DNA of 59,773 nt from Actinobacteria bacterium UBA2272. Its GTDB lineage: Bacteria > Actinomycetota > Coriobacteriia > Anaerosomatales > Anaerosomataceae. Position 1 is the stretch's first letter, and each line of letters starts with the position of its first letter. Below the pieces are notes generated by a model, which saw nothing but the letters and a program-made list of their open reading frames with translations, searched no databases and had not been told where the DNA came from. The translations under genes were made by a program, and so were the position numbers. Location: assembly GCA_002347725.1 (NCBI GenBank), contig DDXA01000003.1, positions 569,199-628,971 on the forward strand. The letters are read 5' to 3'. Of this stretch, positions 25,998 to 34,894 are shown in pieces.

Positions 25998-28900
25998 TTA
26001 CGACGTGTCACGCATGGGTCGTGTGGGCAGGATAGGACGATTGAAGGCGTGCAGCAACTCATCGGCGGGTGCCTCGAGCGCTCGCACGCGAAACGCCTCG
26101 AACTCCGCCATCTCGTCGAGTCCCTCGGCGTACCGGACCGAACTCGCGAGATCGAGCCTGGACTCTGGCGCCGGCAGCATCGTCAGGCGCCGGTACGCGC
26201 CCGTACCCTCGCTCGACACCAGGCCAAGTTCGCGGAAGACGCCGATCCCGGTGGAGACGCCCTTCTCGTTGAGTGTCGCCTGCGGGCGGCGACGCTTCAC
26301 GCGCGCGGCCAGGTCGGCGTTGGTGGTCTCGATAGTCCCGCCACCCTCCCGCGCGATGTCGGAAAGCGAGAGGTACAGCGCTCCCAGGTCATCGCGCGCA
26401 GGCGCCGCGGACTCGAGGATCATGCGGTTCAGCCGCGCGTCGGATGGTCCGAACATGAGGTGGACGCGGGCCTGTCGGCCGTCACGTCCGCCGCGGCCAC
26501 ACAGTTGGTTGAACTCGACCTCCCCCATCGGCAGGTGATAGAGCACCACGTGGCGCACGTCGGGGATGTTGACCCCCTCGCCGAACGCCGTGGTCGCCAC
26601 CACCACGGCAAGATCGCCGTCGCGAAACGCACGCTCGACCGCATGCCGTGACTCGCGCGTCATCCCACCGTTGTAGAACGCGACCCGGTGGGTGAGCTCG
26701 GCCACCCGCTGCCGAAGCTGCCGGGCGAGCTTGACCGAGGTGTCTCTGCTGTTCACGTAGACGATAAGCTTCTCGCCCCGCGCCGCCAGCGCCGCGATCG
26801 CGGCTATCTTGTCGCCCACACCGCGACGATCGACGACCCCGAGATTGTCGCGCACGACCGGGTCGAGGACGACCGCTTCGATCCTGAGGTCGTCGCAGAC
26901 GGTGACGGCAACCTCATCCGGCGCCGTCGCGGTCACTGCGAGAACCACCGGCGAGCCGAGGGTGGCGAGCGCTCGTCCGAGCCGCGCATACGCAGGCCGG
27001 TGTCCGGCGCGCGCGAGTCCGACGTGGTGCGCTTCGTCGACGACCACGAAGCCCACACGGCCTGCCGAGGCGAAACGCTCGGCATGGTAGTCCAGGAACT
27101 CCGGGGTCGTGAGTACGGCGTCAAGTGAGCCGTCCGCAAGCGCAGCAAACGCTTCGTCGCGCGACCCGGGAGAGGTCTCGCCGGTCACCGTGTGCATCGT
27201 GCAGCCGATCTCGGCGAACCGTTCCTCCAGGTGGAACGCCTGGTCGGCCACGAGCGCACGGAGCGGGTAGACGAACACCGACGCTCGACCGTTCGCGATC
27301 GCTTCGCGGGCGGCGTGCAGGTGGAAGATGAGCGACTTGCCTCGTCCGGTAGCCATCACCGCAAGCGTCGAGCGCCCGGCCCCGAGATGCCCGAGTGCCT
27401 CGGCCTGCGCGTCGTGCAGTGGCAGATCGCCGATGAAGTGCCGCGTGAGCTCTTCGAGGAGCGCGTCTCCAGGCAGCGCCGCCAGGGCTGCACGCCGCTC
27501 GCCGGCACGGCGCGCGGTCTCGGCGTCAGCCGCAGGTGATGCTGCCCGCCGGAAGACGACGACGTTCACGCCGAGACTCTCTCCCTCGGCGCCGCCCGTG
27601 ATGTCCGCCACCTCGATGTCGTACTCGACGCCGGCGTCCATCACCGGCGCGAGTACCGCGGCCAGGCGCTTGTTGAGGAACCCGACCTGCACCCCGTGCG
27701 GATCGTAGGCGGCGCACGCGTTGGCGTCGTACTCGTTGTCCGGTCGGCGCTCGAGCCGAAGGGGCATGCCCGGCGCGAGGCGGGCGACCACCTCCTGCCG
27801 GCCCTCGAACGTGACCCCGGCAAGCTTCGTGTGGAAGCGCTCGGCCTCGCCGATGCCCGCGTACTCGCCGCGAGCGAGGATCTCCTCGGCATGCTCGAAC
27901 AGGTCGTCCACCAGGGCACCTGCCGGCGCGCCGGCAGGTGCCCGACGCACTCGAACGTCCCGCGCGAGCATCTGGATACGCTCGACGCCCCGCCACTCGT
28001 CGCGATCCAGTTCGAAGGCGACGTCGACCGCGGCGTCGGCGGTCATGAGTCCCTCGATGTCGGGCGCGCGAAAAGCGATGGCCGGGATCTCGGCCACCCC
28101 GTCGTACGCCGTGAACTTGAGGTGGTCCTCGGACTTACCGACACGCTTGCGACCGGTCATGAAGACGCCGCGTGCAGCGAGAAGCGGCCGACGGTTGCCA
28201 AAGCCGAACGGGCCGAGAAGCACCAGCTCCGTCGCCAGCTCCCGCGAGAGGGTGTCGAGCGACACCTCGGCATCGATCGCAAGACGCGCGATGAACGTAT
28301 CGTCAGACAGCCCGGCCAGGCGCGCCGCCAGACAGTCGCGGAGCTCCCCGAGCCGGGCGGCAGGCAGCGTCGCTCCGACGGCCATCGCGTGCCCGCCGAA
28401 GCGCGTGAGCAGGGGCGCGAGTGACTCCAGCGCTGCGTGGAGATCGACGCCCTCGATACTGCGACCCGAGCCCTGCGCCTCGTCGCCGTCGACGCAGAAG
28501 ACGAGCGCAGGAACGCCGAAGCGGGTGACCAGTCGCGATGCAACGATGCCGCGCACGCCTTCATGCCAGCCTTCTCCCGCGACGACGAGCACCCGGTCGC
28601 CGGCCGAGAAGAGACGCTCCGCCTCGACCATCGCCCGGTCGAGCAGGTCCGCTTCGGCCACCTGCCGGAACCGATTGTGCTCATCGAGGGCCGCCGACAG
28701 GTCGGTCGCCCGCAGCGGGTCGTCGGTCATGAGCAGTTCGAGCGCCAACGCGGGGTCAGCCATGCGACCTGCGGCGTTCAGACGGGGCGCGAGTCCGTAC
28801 GCGACCTGGTCGGCCTCGATCGTGCCTGTGGTGATGCCGGCCACCGCCGCAAGCGCTGCGACGCCCACCCTGGCTGCCGCCCGAACGCTGGCGATACCCT

Positions 28901-29651
28901 CGGCTACGAGGGCGCGGTTGGGACCGGTGAGCGGGACCACGTCGGCAACGGTGCCGAGCATCGCGAGATCGACGTACTCTCGCCATGCATCGGGCCGACC
29001 GAGGAGCTCGCCACACGCACGCACGAGCTCGAGCGCCACACCCGCACCGGCGAGCGCAGGGCCGCCGTCTTCGGCGAGCTTCGGGTCGGCAACGGGAATC
29101 CCGGAGGGTACGTCACCTCCCGGCTCGTGGTGGTCGGTCACGACCACGTCGATGCCGCTCGCCCGAAGGTGCGCGACCTCACTGGCGCTCGATATGCCGC
29201 AGTCGACGGTCACGATGAGGTCCGGCGCCATCGTGATCAGTCGCGCCACGGACGCGTCTCCGAGGCCATAGCCTTCGCGGAACCGATGTGGCACCGTGCC
29301 GTCCACAGTGCCACCGAGTCCGCGCAAGCCGAGTGTGAGCAGCGCCGCCGACGAGATACCGTCGAGATCGAAGTCGCCGAATACCACGATGCGCTCGCCG
29401 CCGTCGATGGCACGTGTCACCCGGCTGGCCGCCTCGGCCAAGCCGGGGATATCACCGGGACTCACCCAATCACGCTCGAGTGAGGGCTCCAGGAACCGAC
29501 GCGCCGCCTCTGGCGTGGTGATGCCCCTGCTCACGAGAATCCCCGACGTGACCGCCGACAGTCCGGTCTCCGCCATAAGCGTCGCAGCAAGGCGAGCATC
29601 GACGGCGGCGACGTCCCACCGTCGTTGTGTGGTCACACTCGTGTCTGCCAT
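25998..29651 (-). CDS. recJ: RecJ exonuclease - HIRAN - RecQ-like DEAH helicase fusion
   Basis: A 1217-aa fusion. Residues 1 to about 570 are RecJ, a 5'-3' single-strand exonuclease: DFDLDG at 93-98, TDHHEPGG at 172-179, LAPRLNAAGRM near 287, and the DHHA1 motif GGHAMAVG at 419-426. Residues about 605-690 are a HIRAN domain (FHTKLAGVTFEG, RRPDNEYDANACAAYD). Residues about 740-1070 are a RecQ-like superfamily 2 helicase: ATGRGKS at 767-773, DEAH at 872-875, TATAP at 907-911, and GRGGRDGR at 1052-1059. The C-terminus (1070-1217) is helical with a winged-helix-like stretch. RecJ and RecQ cooperate in RecF-pathway end resection, and HIRAN domains bind 3' DNA ends. Start ATG at 29651 lacks a useful Shine-Dalgarno; see the -10 directly upstream. 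No frameshift is seen across the joints. Confidence 0.9.
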   Translation of the reverse strand: MADTSVTTQRRWDVAAVDARLAATLMAETGLSAVTSGILVSRGITTPEAARRFLEPSLERDWVSPGDIPGLAEAASRVTRAIDGGERIVVFGDFDLDGISSAALLTLGLRGLGGTVDGTVPHRFREGYGLGDASVARLITMAPDLIVTVDCGISSASEVAHLRASGIDVVVTDHHEPGGDVPSGIPVADPKLAEDGGPALAGAGVALELVRACGELLGRPDAWREYVDLAMLGTVADVVPLTGPNRALVAEGIASVRAAARVGVAALAAVAGITTGTIEADQVAYGLAPRLNAAGRMADPALALELLMTDDPLRATDLSAALDEHNRFRQVAEADLLDRAMVEAERLFSAGDRVLVVAGEGWHEGVRGIVASRLVTRFGVPALVFCVDGDEAQGSGRSIEGVDLHAALESLAPLLTRFGGHAMAVGATLPAARLGELRDCLAARLAGLSDDTFIARLAIDAEVSLDTLSRELATELVLLGPFGFGNRRPLLAARGVFMTGRKRVGKSEDHLKFTAYDGVAEIPAIAFRAPDIEGLMTADAAVDVAFELDRDEWRGVERIQMLARDVRVRRAPAGAPAGALVDDLFEHAEEILARGEYAGIGEAERFHTKLAGVTFEGRQEVVARLAPGMPLRLERRPDNEYDANACAAYDPHGVQVGFLNKRLAAVLAPVMDAGVEYDIEVADITGGAEGESLGVNVVVFRRAASPAADAETARRAGERRAALAALPGDALLEELTRHFIGDLPLHDAQAEALGHLGAGRSTLAVMATGRGKSLIFHLHAAREAIANGRASVFVYPLRALVADQAFHLEERFAEIGCTMHTVTGETSPGSRDEAFAALADGSLDAVLTTPEFLDYHAERFASAGRVGFVVVDEAHHVGLARAGHRPAYARLGRALATLGSPVVLAVTATAPDEVAVTVCDDLRIEAVVLDPVVRDNLGVVDRRGVGDKIAAIAALAARGEKLIVYVNSRDTSVKLARQLRQRVAELTHRVAFYNGGMTRESRHAVERAFRDGDLAVVVATTAFGEGVNIPDVRHVVLYHLPMGEVEFNQLCGRGGRDGRQARVHLMFGPSDARLNRMILESAAPARDDLGALYLSLSDIAREGGGTIETTNADLAARVKRRRPQATLNEKGVSTGIGVFRELGLVSSEGTGAYRRLTMLPAPESRLDLASSVRYAEGLDEMAEFEAFRVRALEAPADELLHAFNRPILPTRPMRDTS

Positions 29652-29657
29652 GGTCCC

Positions 29658-29663
29658 ATTCTA
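29658..29663 (-). promoter_or_regulatory. -10 element placed for a leaderless recJ mRNA
   Basis: TAGAAT on the minus strand ends 6 nt before the recJ ATG, so transcription should begin at or near the start codon. No clear -35 is visible, because the upstream DNA is the secF hairpin. Confidence 0.5.
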
Positions 29664-29668
29664 TCTGT

Positions 29669-29700
29669 CGGGGCCGACACCCCCTCAGGTGTCGGCCCCG
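29669..29700 (-). terminator. Strong hairpin between secF and recJ
   Basis: Perfect 13-bp inverted repeat (29669-29681 and 29688-29700) with a 6-nt loop, directly behind secF. There is no U-tract on the minus-strand RNA, as is common in high-GC Gram-positive bacteria. It separates secDF from the recJ-rel operon. Confidence 0.75.
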
Positions 29701-29725
29701 GATCACACATGATGACGGGCGAGCT

Positions 29726-30649
29726 CTACTTGGCTGCGTGCGCCTCCGCCTTGCGCTTGAGTGCCTGGAAGCGCGGCTCGCGCTCCTTCCACAGCGCATA
29801 CAGCGGCGCAGCGACACCCACGGAAGAGTACGCGCCGAGTGTCAGGCCCACGACGAGTGCGAACGCGAAGTCCTTGAGCGTCGAGCCGCCGAACGCCAGC
29901 AGACATACGACCGGGATCAGACTCGTCAGTGTGGTGTTGATCGAACGCGCCAGCACCTGGTTGATCGAGTCGTTGGCCATCTGCTGGAAGCTGCGCCGGA
30001 CGAGGTTCTGGCCGTTCTCCCGGATGCGGTGGAAGACGACCACCGTGTCGTACAGCGAGTACCCGAGAATCGTGAGCAGCGCCGCCACCGTGTTGGGCGT
30101 CACCTCGTGGCCGACGAGCGCGTAGAACCCGAGCACGATGAGCACGTCGTGCGCGAGGGCGACGACCGCCGTGAGCGACATCTTGTACTCGAACCGAATC
30201 GACACGTATCCGATGATCGCGATGATAGAGACCGCGAGCGCGATGAGCGCCGCGTTGGTGACGTTGGCGCCCCAGCCCGGACCGATGGTCGTGACGCTCG
30301 CATCCTGGTCGGGCAGGCCGAGCACTCCGAGGACCGCCTGGGCCTGAAGGCTGGCTGCGTCGGCGTCCTGCTCGGAGGTGCGCACGATGAAGTCGCCCTC
30401 ATCGGTCTGCTGGATGACCGCCGCTCCGGCTCCTGCCACCCCGGCCTCATCGAGCGCCTCACGCATGCGCTCGACCGACACGTCGGCGGTCCCGGTGAAG
30501 GTCATGACCGAGCCGCCCTGGAACTCTATGCCGAACATGAGCCCTCTCACGAGGAGTGCCGCGATGCTGATGACCACGAGCGCAGCCGAGAAGGCGAACA
30601 GGTACTTCTTGTTGCCCATGAAGTCTATGGTGATCCTACGCATGCTCAT
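29726..30649 (-). CDS. secF: Protein translocase subunit SecF
   Basis: A 307-aa RND-family membrane protein that, with SecD, uses the proton-motive force to help Sec export. Six transmembrane segments, the FGIEFQGGSVMTF block in the first periplasmic loop, GYSLYDTVVVFHRIRENGQN and the ARSINTTLTSLIPVVCLLAF motif are present. The start is ATG at 30649, overlapping secD by 14 nt; ATG at 30643 is also possible and gives better spacing to the GGGGGG stretch. Confidence 0.97.
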   Translation of the reverse strand: MSMRRITIDFMGNKKYLFAFSAALVVISIAALLVRGLMFGIEFQGGSVMTFTGTADVSVERMREALDEAGVAGAGAAVIQQTDEGDFIVRTSEQDADAASLQAQAVLGVLGLPDQDASVTTIGPGWGANVTNAALIALAVSIIAIIGYVSIRFEYKMSLTAVVALAHDVLIVLGFYALVGHEVTPNTVAALLTILGYSLYDTVVVFHRIRENGQNLVRRSFQQMANDSINQVLARSINTTLTSLIPVVCLLAFGGSTLKDFAFALVVGLTLGAYSSVGVAAPLYALWKEREPRFQALKRKAEAHAAK

Positions 30650-31982
30650 CGCCCCCCTTCATGCCGAAGAGCGCGGGCGCCTTGGCCACCACCGACTCTG
30701 CGAGCAGCACGATGGTCGTGCGGGTGAACAGCGTCATCACGATGATGTCGATCGTGATACCGATCATGAGCGTGAGCGCGAACCCACGGACCGGGCCGAT
30801 GGCGAACAGGTAGATCGCAGCGGCCGAGACGAGTGTCACCACGTCGGCGTCGATACTCGTGCCGATCGCGTGACGGGTCCCCGACTTCGCCGCCGAGCGG
30901 AAGGTCTTGCCCAGGCGCACTTCTTCCTTGAACCGCTCGAACTGCAAGATCGAGGAGTCGGCAGCCAGTCCGATCGTGAGCACCATTCCCGCGATTCCCG
31001 GCAGTGAGAGCGCGAACGCGCCAAGCCGGGACATGAACGCCAGAACGCCGAGGAACAGTGCGGCGAACGTGAGAAGCGAGAACCAGCTGATCACGCCGAG
31101 ACCGCGGTAGTAGACCGCCATGAACAGCGCCACCAGCCCGAGCCCGATGAGCGCAGCCGTGAGCCCCTGCGCGAGCGAGTCCTGGCCAAGCGTCGCACCC
31201 ACTTCCCGCGACTCGTCGATGCGGATCTCGACCGGCAACGCGCCCGACTGCAGCACTGCGGCAAGCCGCTTGGCCTCGTCGAACGTGAAGGTACCGGTGA
31301 TCTGCGTGTCGCCGGTGAGGATCGGCTCCTGGACCGACGGGGCCGACTTGGCGATGCCGTCGAGCACGATGAGCACCTGACCCCGGGTCGGTGCCAGACG
31401 CGTTGTGACCTCGCCCCAGATATCGGAGCCGGTGGCGTTCATCGTGATACTCACGGCGGCGTTGTTGTACTGGTCGGTCGTGACCTGCGCCGCCGTGATG
31501 ACCTCGCCGGTCATGAACGGCTCGTATGCGCTCTCGTCGAGCCTGGCCAGATCGGTCGCCTCGACAGATGTGTCAGTCTCGAGATGCCGGGACACGAGAG
31601 CGATCGTGGCCGTGTCGGTGATGCTCCCGAGGTCCACGAACTCGAGTTTGCCGGGCTCGCCGAGAATAGCGAGCGCCTGCTTGGCGTCGCGCACCCCGGG
31701 CAGCTGCACGAGGAACGCGTTGGCCCCCTGCCGCTGCACCGTGGCCTCACTCACGCCGAAGCCGTTCACGCGCTCGACCAAGATGGTCTCGACGCGGTCG
31801 ATGGCCTCCTCGGTCAGTGGTGCGGCGCCGAGCGGCTCGGCGGTCAGGATGACCGACAGGCCGCCTTTGATGTCCAGTCCCTGGGTGATCTTCTGGTCGA
31901 GCGGGAGCGCCTGCCACAGTGCCAGCGCCACCAGAACCGCGATCACCACCAGGGCGAGTACGTTGCGTGTCTTCGGGTCCAT
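30636..31982 (-). CDS. secD: Protein translocase subunit SecD
   Basis: A 448-aa partner of SecF. An N-terminal transmembrane segment precedes GLDIKGGLSVILTAEP, then the long P1 domain (residues about 60-250) and TM2-TM6 with FTFDEAKRLAAVLQSGALPV, GMVLTIGLAADSSILQFERF and ATLGQDSLAQGLTAALIG. AAGG/GGAG precedes the start. The yajC-HD-secD-secF order is that of Gram-positive sec clusters. Confidence 0.97.
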   Translation of the reverse strand: MDPKTRNVLALVVIAVLVALALWQALPLDQKITQGLDIKGGLSVILTAEPLGAAPLTEEAIDRVETILVERVNGFGVSEATVQRQGANAFLVQLPGVRDAKQALAILGEPGKLEFVDLGSITDTATIALVSRHLETDTSVEATDLARLDESAYEPFMTGEVITAAQVTTDQYNNAAVSITMNATGSDIWGEVTTRLAPTRGQVLIVLDGIAKSAPSVQEPILTGDTQITGTFTFDEAKRLAAVLQSGALPVEIRIDESREVGATLGQDSLAQGLTAALIGLGLVALFMAVYYRGLGVISWFSLLTFAALFLGVLAFMSRLGAFALSLPGIAGMVLTIGLAADSSILQFERFKEEVRLGKTFRSAAKSGTRHAIGTSIDADVVTLVSAAAIYLFAIGPVRGFALTLMIGITIDIIVMTLFTRTTIVLLAESVVAKAPALFGMKGGDEHA

Positions 31983-32071
31983 GTCCTCGGCTCTCTCCTT
32001 GTCCTTGCGCCCCGCGTGACATCAGGGCGGTTGCTCACGTGTATCCGGACCGGCCGGTTCGTCGCTGCGCT

Positions 32072-32749
32072 CTACAGCAGCCGCGTCTCGTTTATCACGA
32101 GACTGAACGACGCATCGAGCACCTCGGCAGCCTTGCGGCAGATCTGCATGCGCGAAAGGAAGATCTCAAAGTACTCCATCACCTGGCTCACCGCAGTGTC
32201 GATGTCGAGTTCCAGCGTCACGACACGTGTAGCCGAGTCCACGCGCAGAAACGACCGCTTGGCAGCGTAGTTCACCCGGTCGTGGATGTCGAACTGCGCG
32301 GGGTCGAGGCATCGCACGCGTGTGTGATGGACGTCGGCCTTGTCCGCCATGATCGCCGCGGCTCCGACGGGCGTGGCGGGCGTACCGATCTCCTCCTCGT
32401 GATTGCCGAGTGCGTTCATCACCACGGCCAACTCGCGCGGTTCGATCCCGAGTTCTACGAGCGGGTCCTTGGCGAGCAACGCCGCCGAGACACCATGAAA
32501 CTCGCGCGAGATGCAGTTGCCGATGTCGTGCATGAACCCGGCGATCGACGCAAGCTCGGCCTCCCGCTCGGGGTAGCCGAGCCGGCGCATGAGGTTCCCG
32601 GCGATGTGCGCCGTCAGGTTGGCATGACGCAGGCCGTGTTCCGTATAGCCGAGCGCGCCGAGGTACTCGTCGCCCATCTCCAGGTATGCGAGTACCGCCG
32701 GGTGGCTCTGGACATCCGCCAGCGTGACGAGGCCCTGCGGTCCGGGCAT
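32072..32749 (-). CDS. HD-domain phosphohydrolase
   Basis: A 225-aa HD-superfamily protein. The metal-binding pattern includes GLRHANLTAHIAGNLM near residue 40, FMHDIGN near 72-78 and GNHEEEIGTP near 114, with MADKADVHHTRVR further on. Substrate is unknown; relatives act on nucleotides or phosphorylated signals. It sits between yajC (4 nt) and secD (89 nt), a placement that recurs in Coriobacteriia-like genomes as far as I recall. Confidence 0.8.
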   Translation of the reverse strand: MPGPQGLVTLADVQSHPAVLAYLEMGDEYLGALGYTEHGLRHANLTAHIAGNLMRRLGYPEREAELASIAGFMHDIGNCISREFHGVSAALLAKDPLVELGIEPRELAVVMNALGNHEEEIGTPATPVGAAAIMADKADVHHTRVRCLDPAQFDIHDRVNYAAKRSFLRVDSATRVVTLELDIDTAVSQVMEYFEIFLSRMQICRKAAEVLDASFSLVINETRLL

Positions 32750-32753
32750 GCTG

Positions 32754-33014
32754 CTAGTCCTCGAGCTTCCGTGCGATGGCGGAGCGGGCGACCTCGATCA
32801 CGATACCGTCTGCGATCTCGAGTCCGACGCGGTCGTCGTCGAGGCTGCGTACGGAGCCGTACAGCCCGCCGATCGTGACCACCCGATCGCCTTCAGCCAG
32901 CGACTCCATCAGCGAGCGATGGTCTTTCGTGCGCTTCTGCTGGGGACGGATGATGAGCAGGTAGAACGCGGCCGCTAGCACCACGAGGGGCAGCAACTGA
33001 TTCAACTGATCCAT
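32754..33014 (-). CDS. yajC: Preprotein translocase accessory subunit YajC
   Basis: An 86-aa protein with one N-terminal transmembrane segment (LLPLVVLAAAFYLLIIRPQQ), the R-P-Q-Q-K motif and the short cytoplasmic beta domain (GDRVVTIGGLYGSVRSLDDD). YajC associates with SecDF. ATG at 33014 has GGAGGT 7 nt upstream; a longer frame to 33074 is not supported. Confidence 0.93.
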   Translation of the reverse strand: MDQLNQLLPLVVLAAAFYLLIIRPQQKRTKDHRSLMESLAEGDRVVTIGGLYGSVRSLDDDRVGLEIADGIVIEVARSAIARKLED

Positions 33015-33116
33015 GGATTCGACCTCCGGGTCTTCGAGCACGCGAACTGCGCGCAGAGGCGCCGCGCGCATCAACGAATCATACCATCACCGGGCTGGTG
33101 CCACCGCCGCACGACT

Positions 33117-34238
33117 TCAGTAGTCGTCCGCGCCCGGACCGTCGCGCCATTCGGCGAGGAACGCACCGTAGCGGCCGGCCTCGATCGCTACCCGCGCGCG
33201 GCGCGCAAGGTCGATCAGCACATGCAGATTGTGGATCGAGAGCAACGTCGCGCCGAGCATCTCCTTGACGGTGACGAGATGACGCAGATAGGCACGCGTG
33301 TACGTGGCGCACACCGCGCACGAACACGCCGAATCCAGCGGCCCGAAGTCCCGCGCGTACTTCGCGTTCTTGAGGTTCATGCGCCCCTCCGAGGAGAATG
33401 CGGTCCCCGTGCGCGCGGTTCGCGTGGGCAAGACACAGTCGAAGAGGTCCACGCCGAGGGCGATAGCCTCAAGCATCGTGGTCGGATTGCCGACGCCCAT
33501 GAGGTACCGCGGGCGATCGGCTGGCAGTAGCTCGGTGACGGGAGCAAGGCTTGCGAGCATAAGGTCGTGAGGCTCGCCGACCGAGTAGCCGCCGATACCG
33601 TAGCCCGGGAAGTCGATCTCGGCCAGACGCGCCACACTCTCGGCACGCAGGTCCTCGAAGACGCCACCCTGCACGATGCCGAAGAGCGCCTGGTCGGCGC
33701 GCGTATGCGCCGCCTTGCAGCGCGCGGCCCACTCGGCCGAACGCCTGACCGCGGTGGCCACGAACTCCTTCTCCGCGGGATACGGAGGGCACTGGTCGAG
33801 CTGCATGATGATGTCGGCGCCGAGCTGCTCCTGTATGCGCATGTTGTCCTCTGGCGTCCAGAAGTGCCTGGCGCCATCGACGATCGAGCGGAACTCCACA
33901 CCGTCATCGGTGAGCTTGAGCGTGTCGGCGAGACTGAAGACCTGGAAACCACCCGAATCGGTCAGTATCGGTCCGTCCCAGCCCATGAAGCGATGGAGTC
34001 CGCCAGCCTCGGCGATGAGGTCGGAGCCCGGCCGTAGGAACAGATGGTATGTGTTGGCGAGCAGCACCTCACATCCGATCTGCCGAAGCTGATCGGGGGT
34101 CACGCCCTTGACGGTCGCACGGGTGCCCACCGGCATGAACATCGGTGTCCTGATGGTGCCGTGTGGCGTGTCGAGGGCGGCGGCGCGGGCGGCGGTCGTG
34201 GCGTCGGCTGCGCTCACCGTGAAGTCGAAGTGGGACAT
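33117..34238 (-). CDS. tgt: Queuine/preQ1 tRNA-guanine transglycosylase
   Basis: A 373-aa TIM-barrel enzyme replacing guanine-34 with a queuine precursor in tRNAs for His, Asp, Asn and Tyr. MPVGTRATVKG, the nucleophile region ILTDSGGFQVFSL, GIVQGGVFEDLR, VDLFDCVLPTRTAR and the zinc site CSCAVCATYTRAYLRHL with the distal HNLH are present. Full length. Start ATG at 34238 has no Shine-Dalgarno (upstream bases are CCTCCT), consistent with a leaderless mRNA. queA and queH lie upstream, past the inserted sigma cassette. Confidence 0.97.
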   Translation of the reverse strand: MSHFDFTVSAADATTAARAAALDTPHGTIRTPMFMPVGTRATVKGVTPDQLRQIGCEVLLANTYHLFLRPGSDLIAEAGGLHRFMGWDGPILTDSGGFQVFSLADTLKLTDDGVEFRSIVDGARHFWTPEDNMRIQEQLGADIIMQLDQCPPYPAEKEFVATAVRRSAEWAARCKAAHTRADQALFGIVQGGVFEDLRAESVARLAEIDFPGYGIGGYSVGEPHDLMLASLAPVTELLPADRPRYLMGVGNPTTMLEAIALGVDLFDCVLPTRTARTGTAFSSEGRMNLKNAKYARDFGPLDSACSCAVCATYTRAYLRHLVTVKEMLGATLLSIHNLHVLIDLARRARVAIEAGRYGAFLAEWRDGPGADDY

Positions 34239-34244
34239 AGGAGG

Positions 34245-34250
34245 ATTCTA
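34245..34250 (-). promoter_or_regulatory. -10 element placed for a leaderless tgt mRNA
   Basis: TAGAAT on the minus strand lies exactly 6 nt before the tgt ATG. The spacer CCTCCT cannot serve as a ribosome site. A -35 is not obvious. Confidence 0.5.
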
Positions 34251-34280
34251 CCAGGCCTGAGAGGGTATGCTTTGACAGAC

Positions 34281-34305
34281 GAACCGTATCCACGTGGCGT
34301 GCGTC
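34281..34305 (+). promoter_or_regulatory. ECF-type promoter upstream of its own sigma gene
   Basis: GAACC at 34281-34285 and CGTC at 34302-34305 are separated by 16 nt, the classical ECF sigma -35/-10 arrangement. Transcription would begin near 34311, just ahead of the AGGAG/GAAGG ribosome site of the ECF gene. This suggests autoregulation. Confidence 0.6.
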
Positions 34306-34321
34306 TGAACAGGAGTGAAGG

Positions 34322-34894
34322 ATGGTCACTCGCGCGATGAGCGACCCGGGACTTGTGGCGGCGGCCGCCACGGGCGACGAGCAGGCGTTCGCCTCGCTCG
34401 TCCGCCTGCACGCTGACGCCGTGTATGGCCACGCGTTTCGCTTCTTCGGCGATCGGCAGACCGCTGAGGACGCGACGCAGGAGGTGTTCGTCAAGGTGTT
34501 CCGCACCATCACGACGTTCGACGGACGGGCCAAGTTCAGCACGTGGCTCTACCGCGTGACGCGCAACGTGTGCCTCGACATGGCCCGCACCGGCAAGCGC
34601 GTCCCGCAGCCGGTGGATCCGGTGAGCCTGGAACCGCTCTCGACAGCCGACTTCGCTGACGATGTCGTGCTCGCCGAAGCGATCGAGCGTGCGATGAGGG
34701 CGCTCGCCCCGGAAGACCGGGACGCGCTCGGCGCCGTCACGCTGTTCGGCCTGTCGTACGCCGAGGCGTCCGAGACGCTGGGGATCCCGGTCGGAACCGT
34801 GAAGTCGCGGGTGTTCCGGGCACGACGCCTGCTGACGGCCATACTCCAGGATGCTGAAGGAGGTGTGGGAAATGGACTGCCTGCGAGCAGCTGA
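34322..34894 (+). CDS. ECF (group 4) RNA polymerase sigma factor
   Basis: A 190-aa ECF sigma. Region 2 is EQAFASLVRLHADAVYGHAF, then AEDATQEVFVKVFRTITTFD with FSTWLYRVTRNVCLDMAR. Region 4 is ALAPEDRDALGAVTLFGLSY, then EASETLGIPVGTVKSRVFRA. Start ATG at 34322 follows GAAGG closely; ATG at 34337 is an alternative with weaker context. It overlaps the downstream anti-sigma gene by 23 nt, a tightly coupled sigma/anti-sigma pair. The inducing signal is unknown. The plus-strand cassette splits queA from tgt. Confidence 0.93.
   Translation: MVTRAMSDPGLVAAAATGDEQAFASLVRLHADAVYGHAFRFFGDRQTAEDATQEVFVKVFRTITTFDGRAKFSTWLYRVTRNVCLDMARTGKRVPQPVDPVSLEPLSTADFADDVVLAEAIERAMRALAPEDRDALGAVTLFGLSYAEASETLGIPVGTVKSRVFRARRLLTAILQDAEGGVGNGLPASS

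Noticed and set aside
34272..34277. TTGACA upstream of the ECF sigma gene
   Set aside because: The base run 17 nt downstream is TGGCGT, not a -10. The ECF-type pair GAACC/CGTC fits better.
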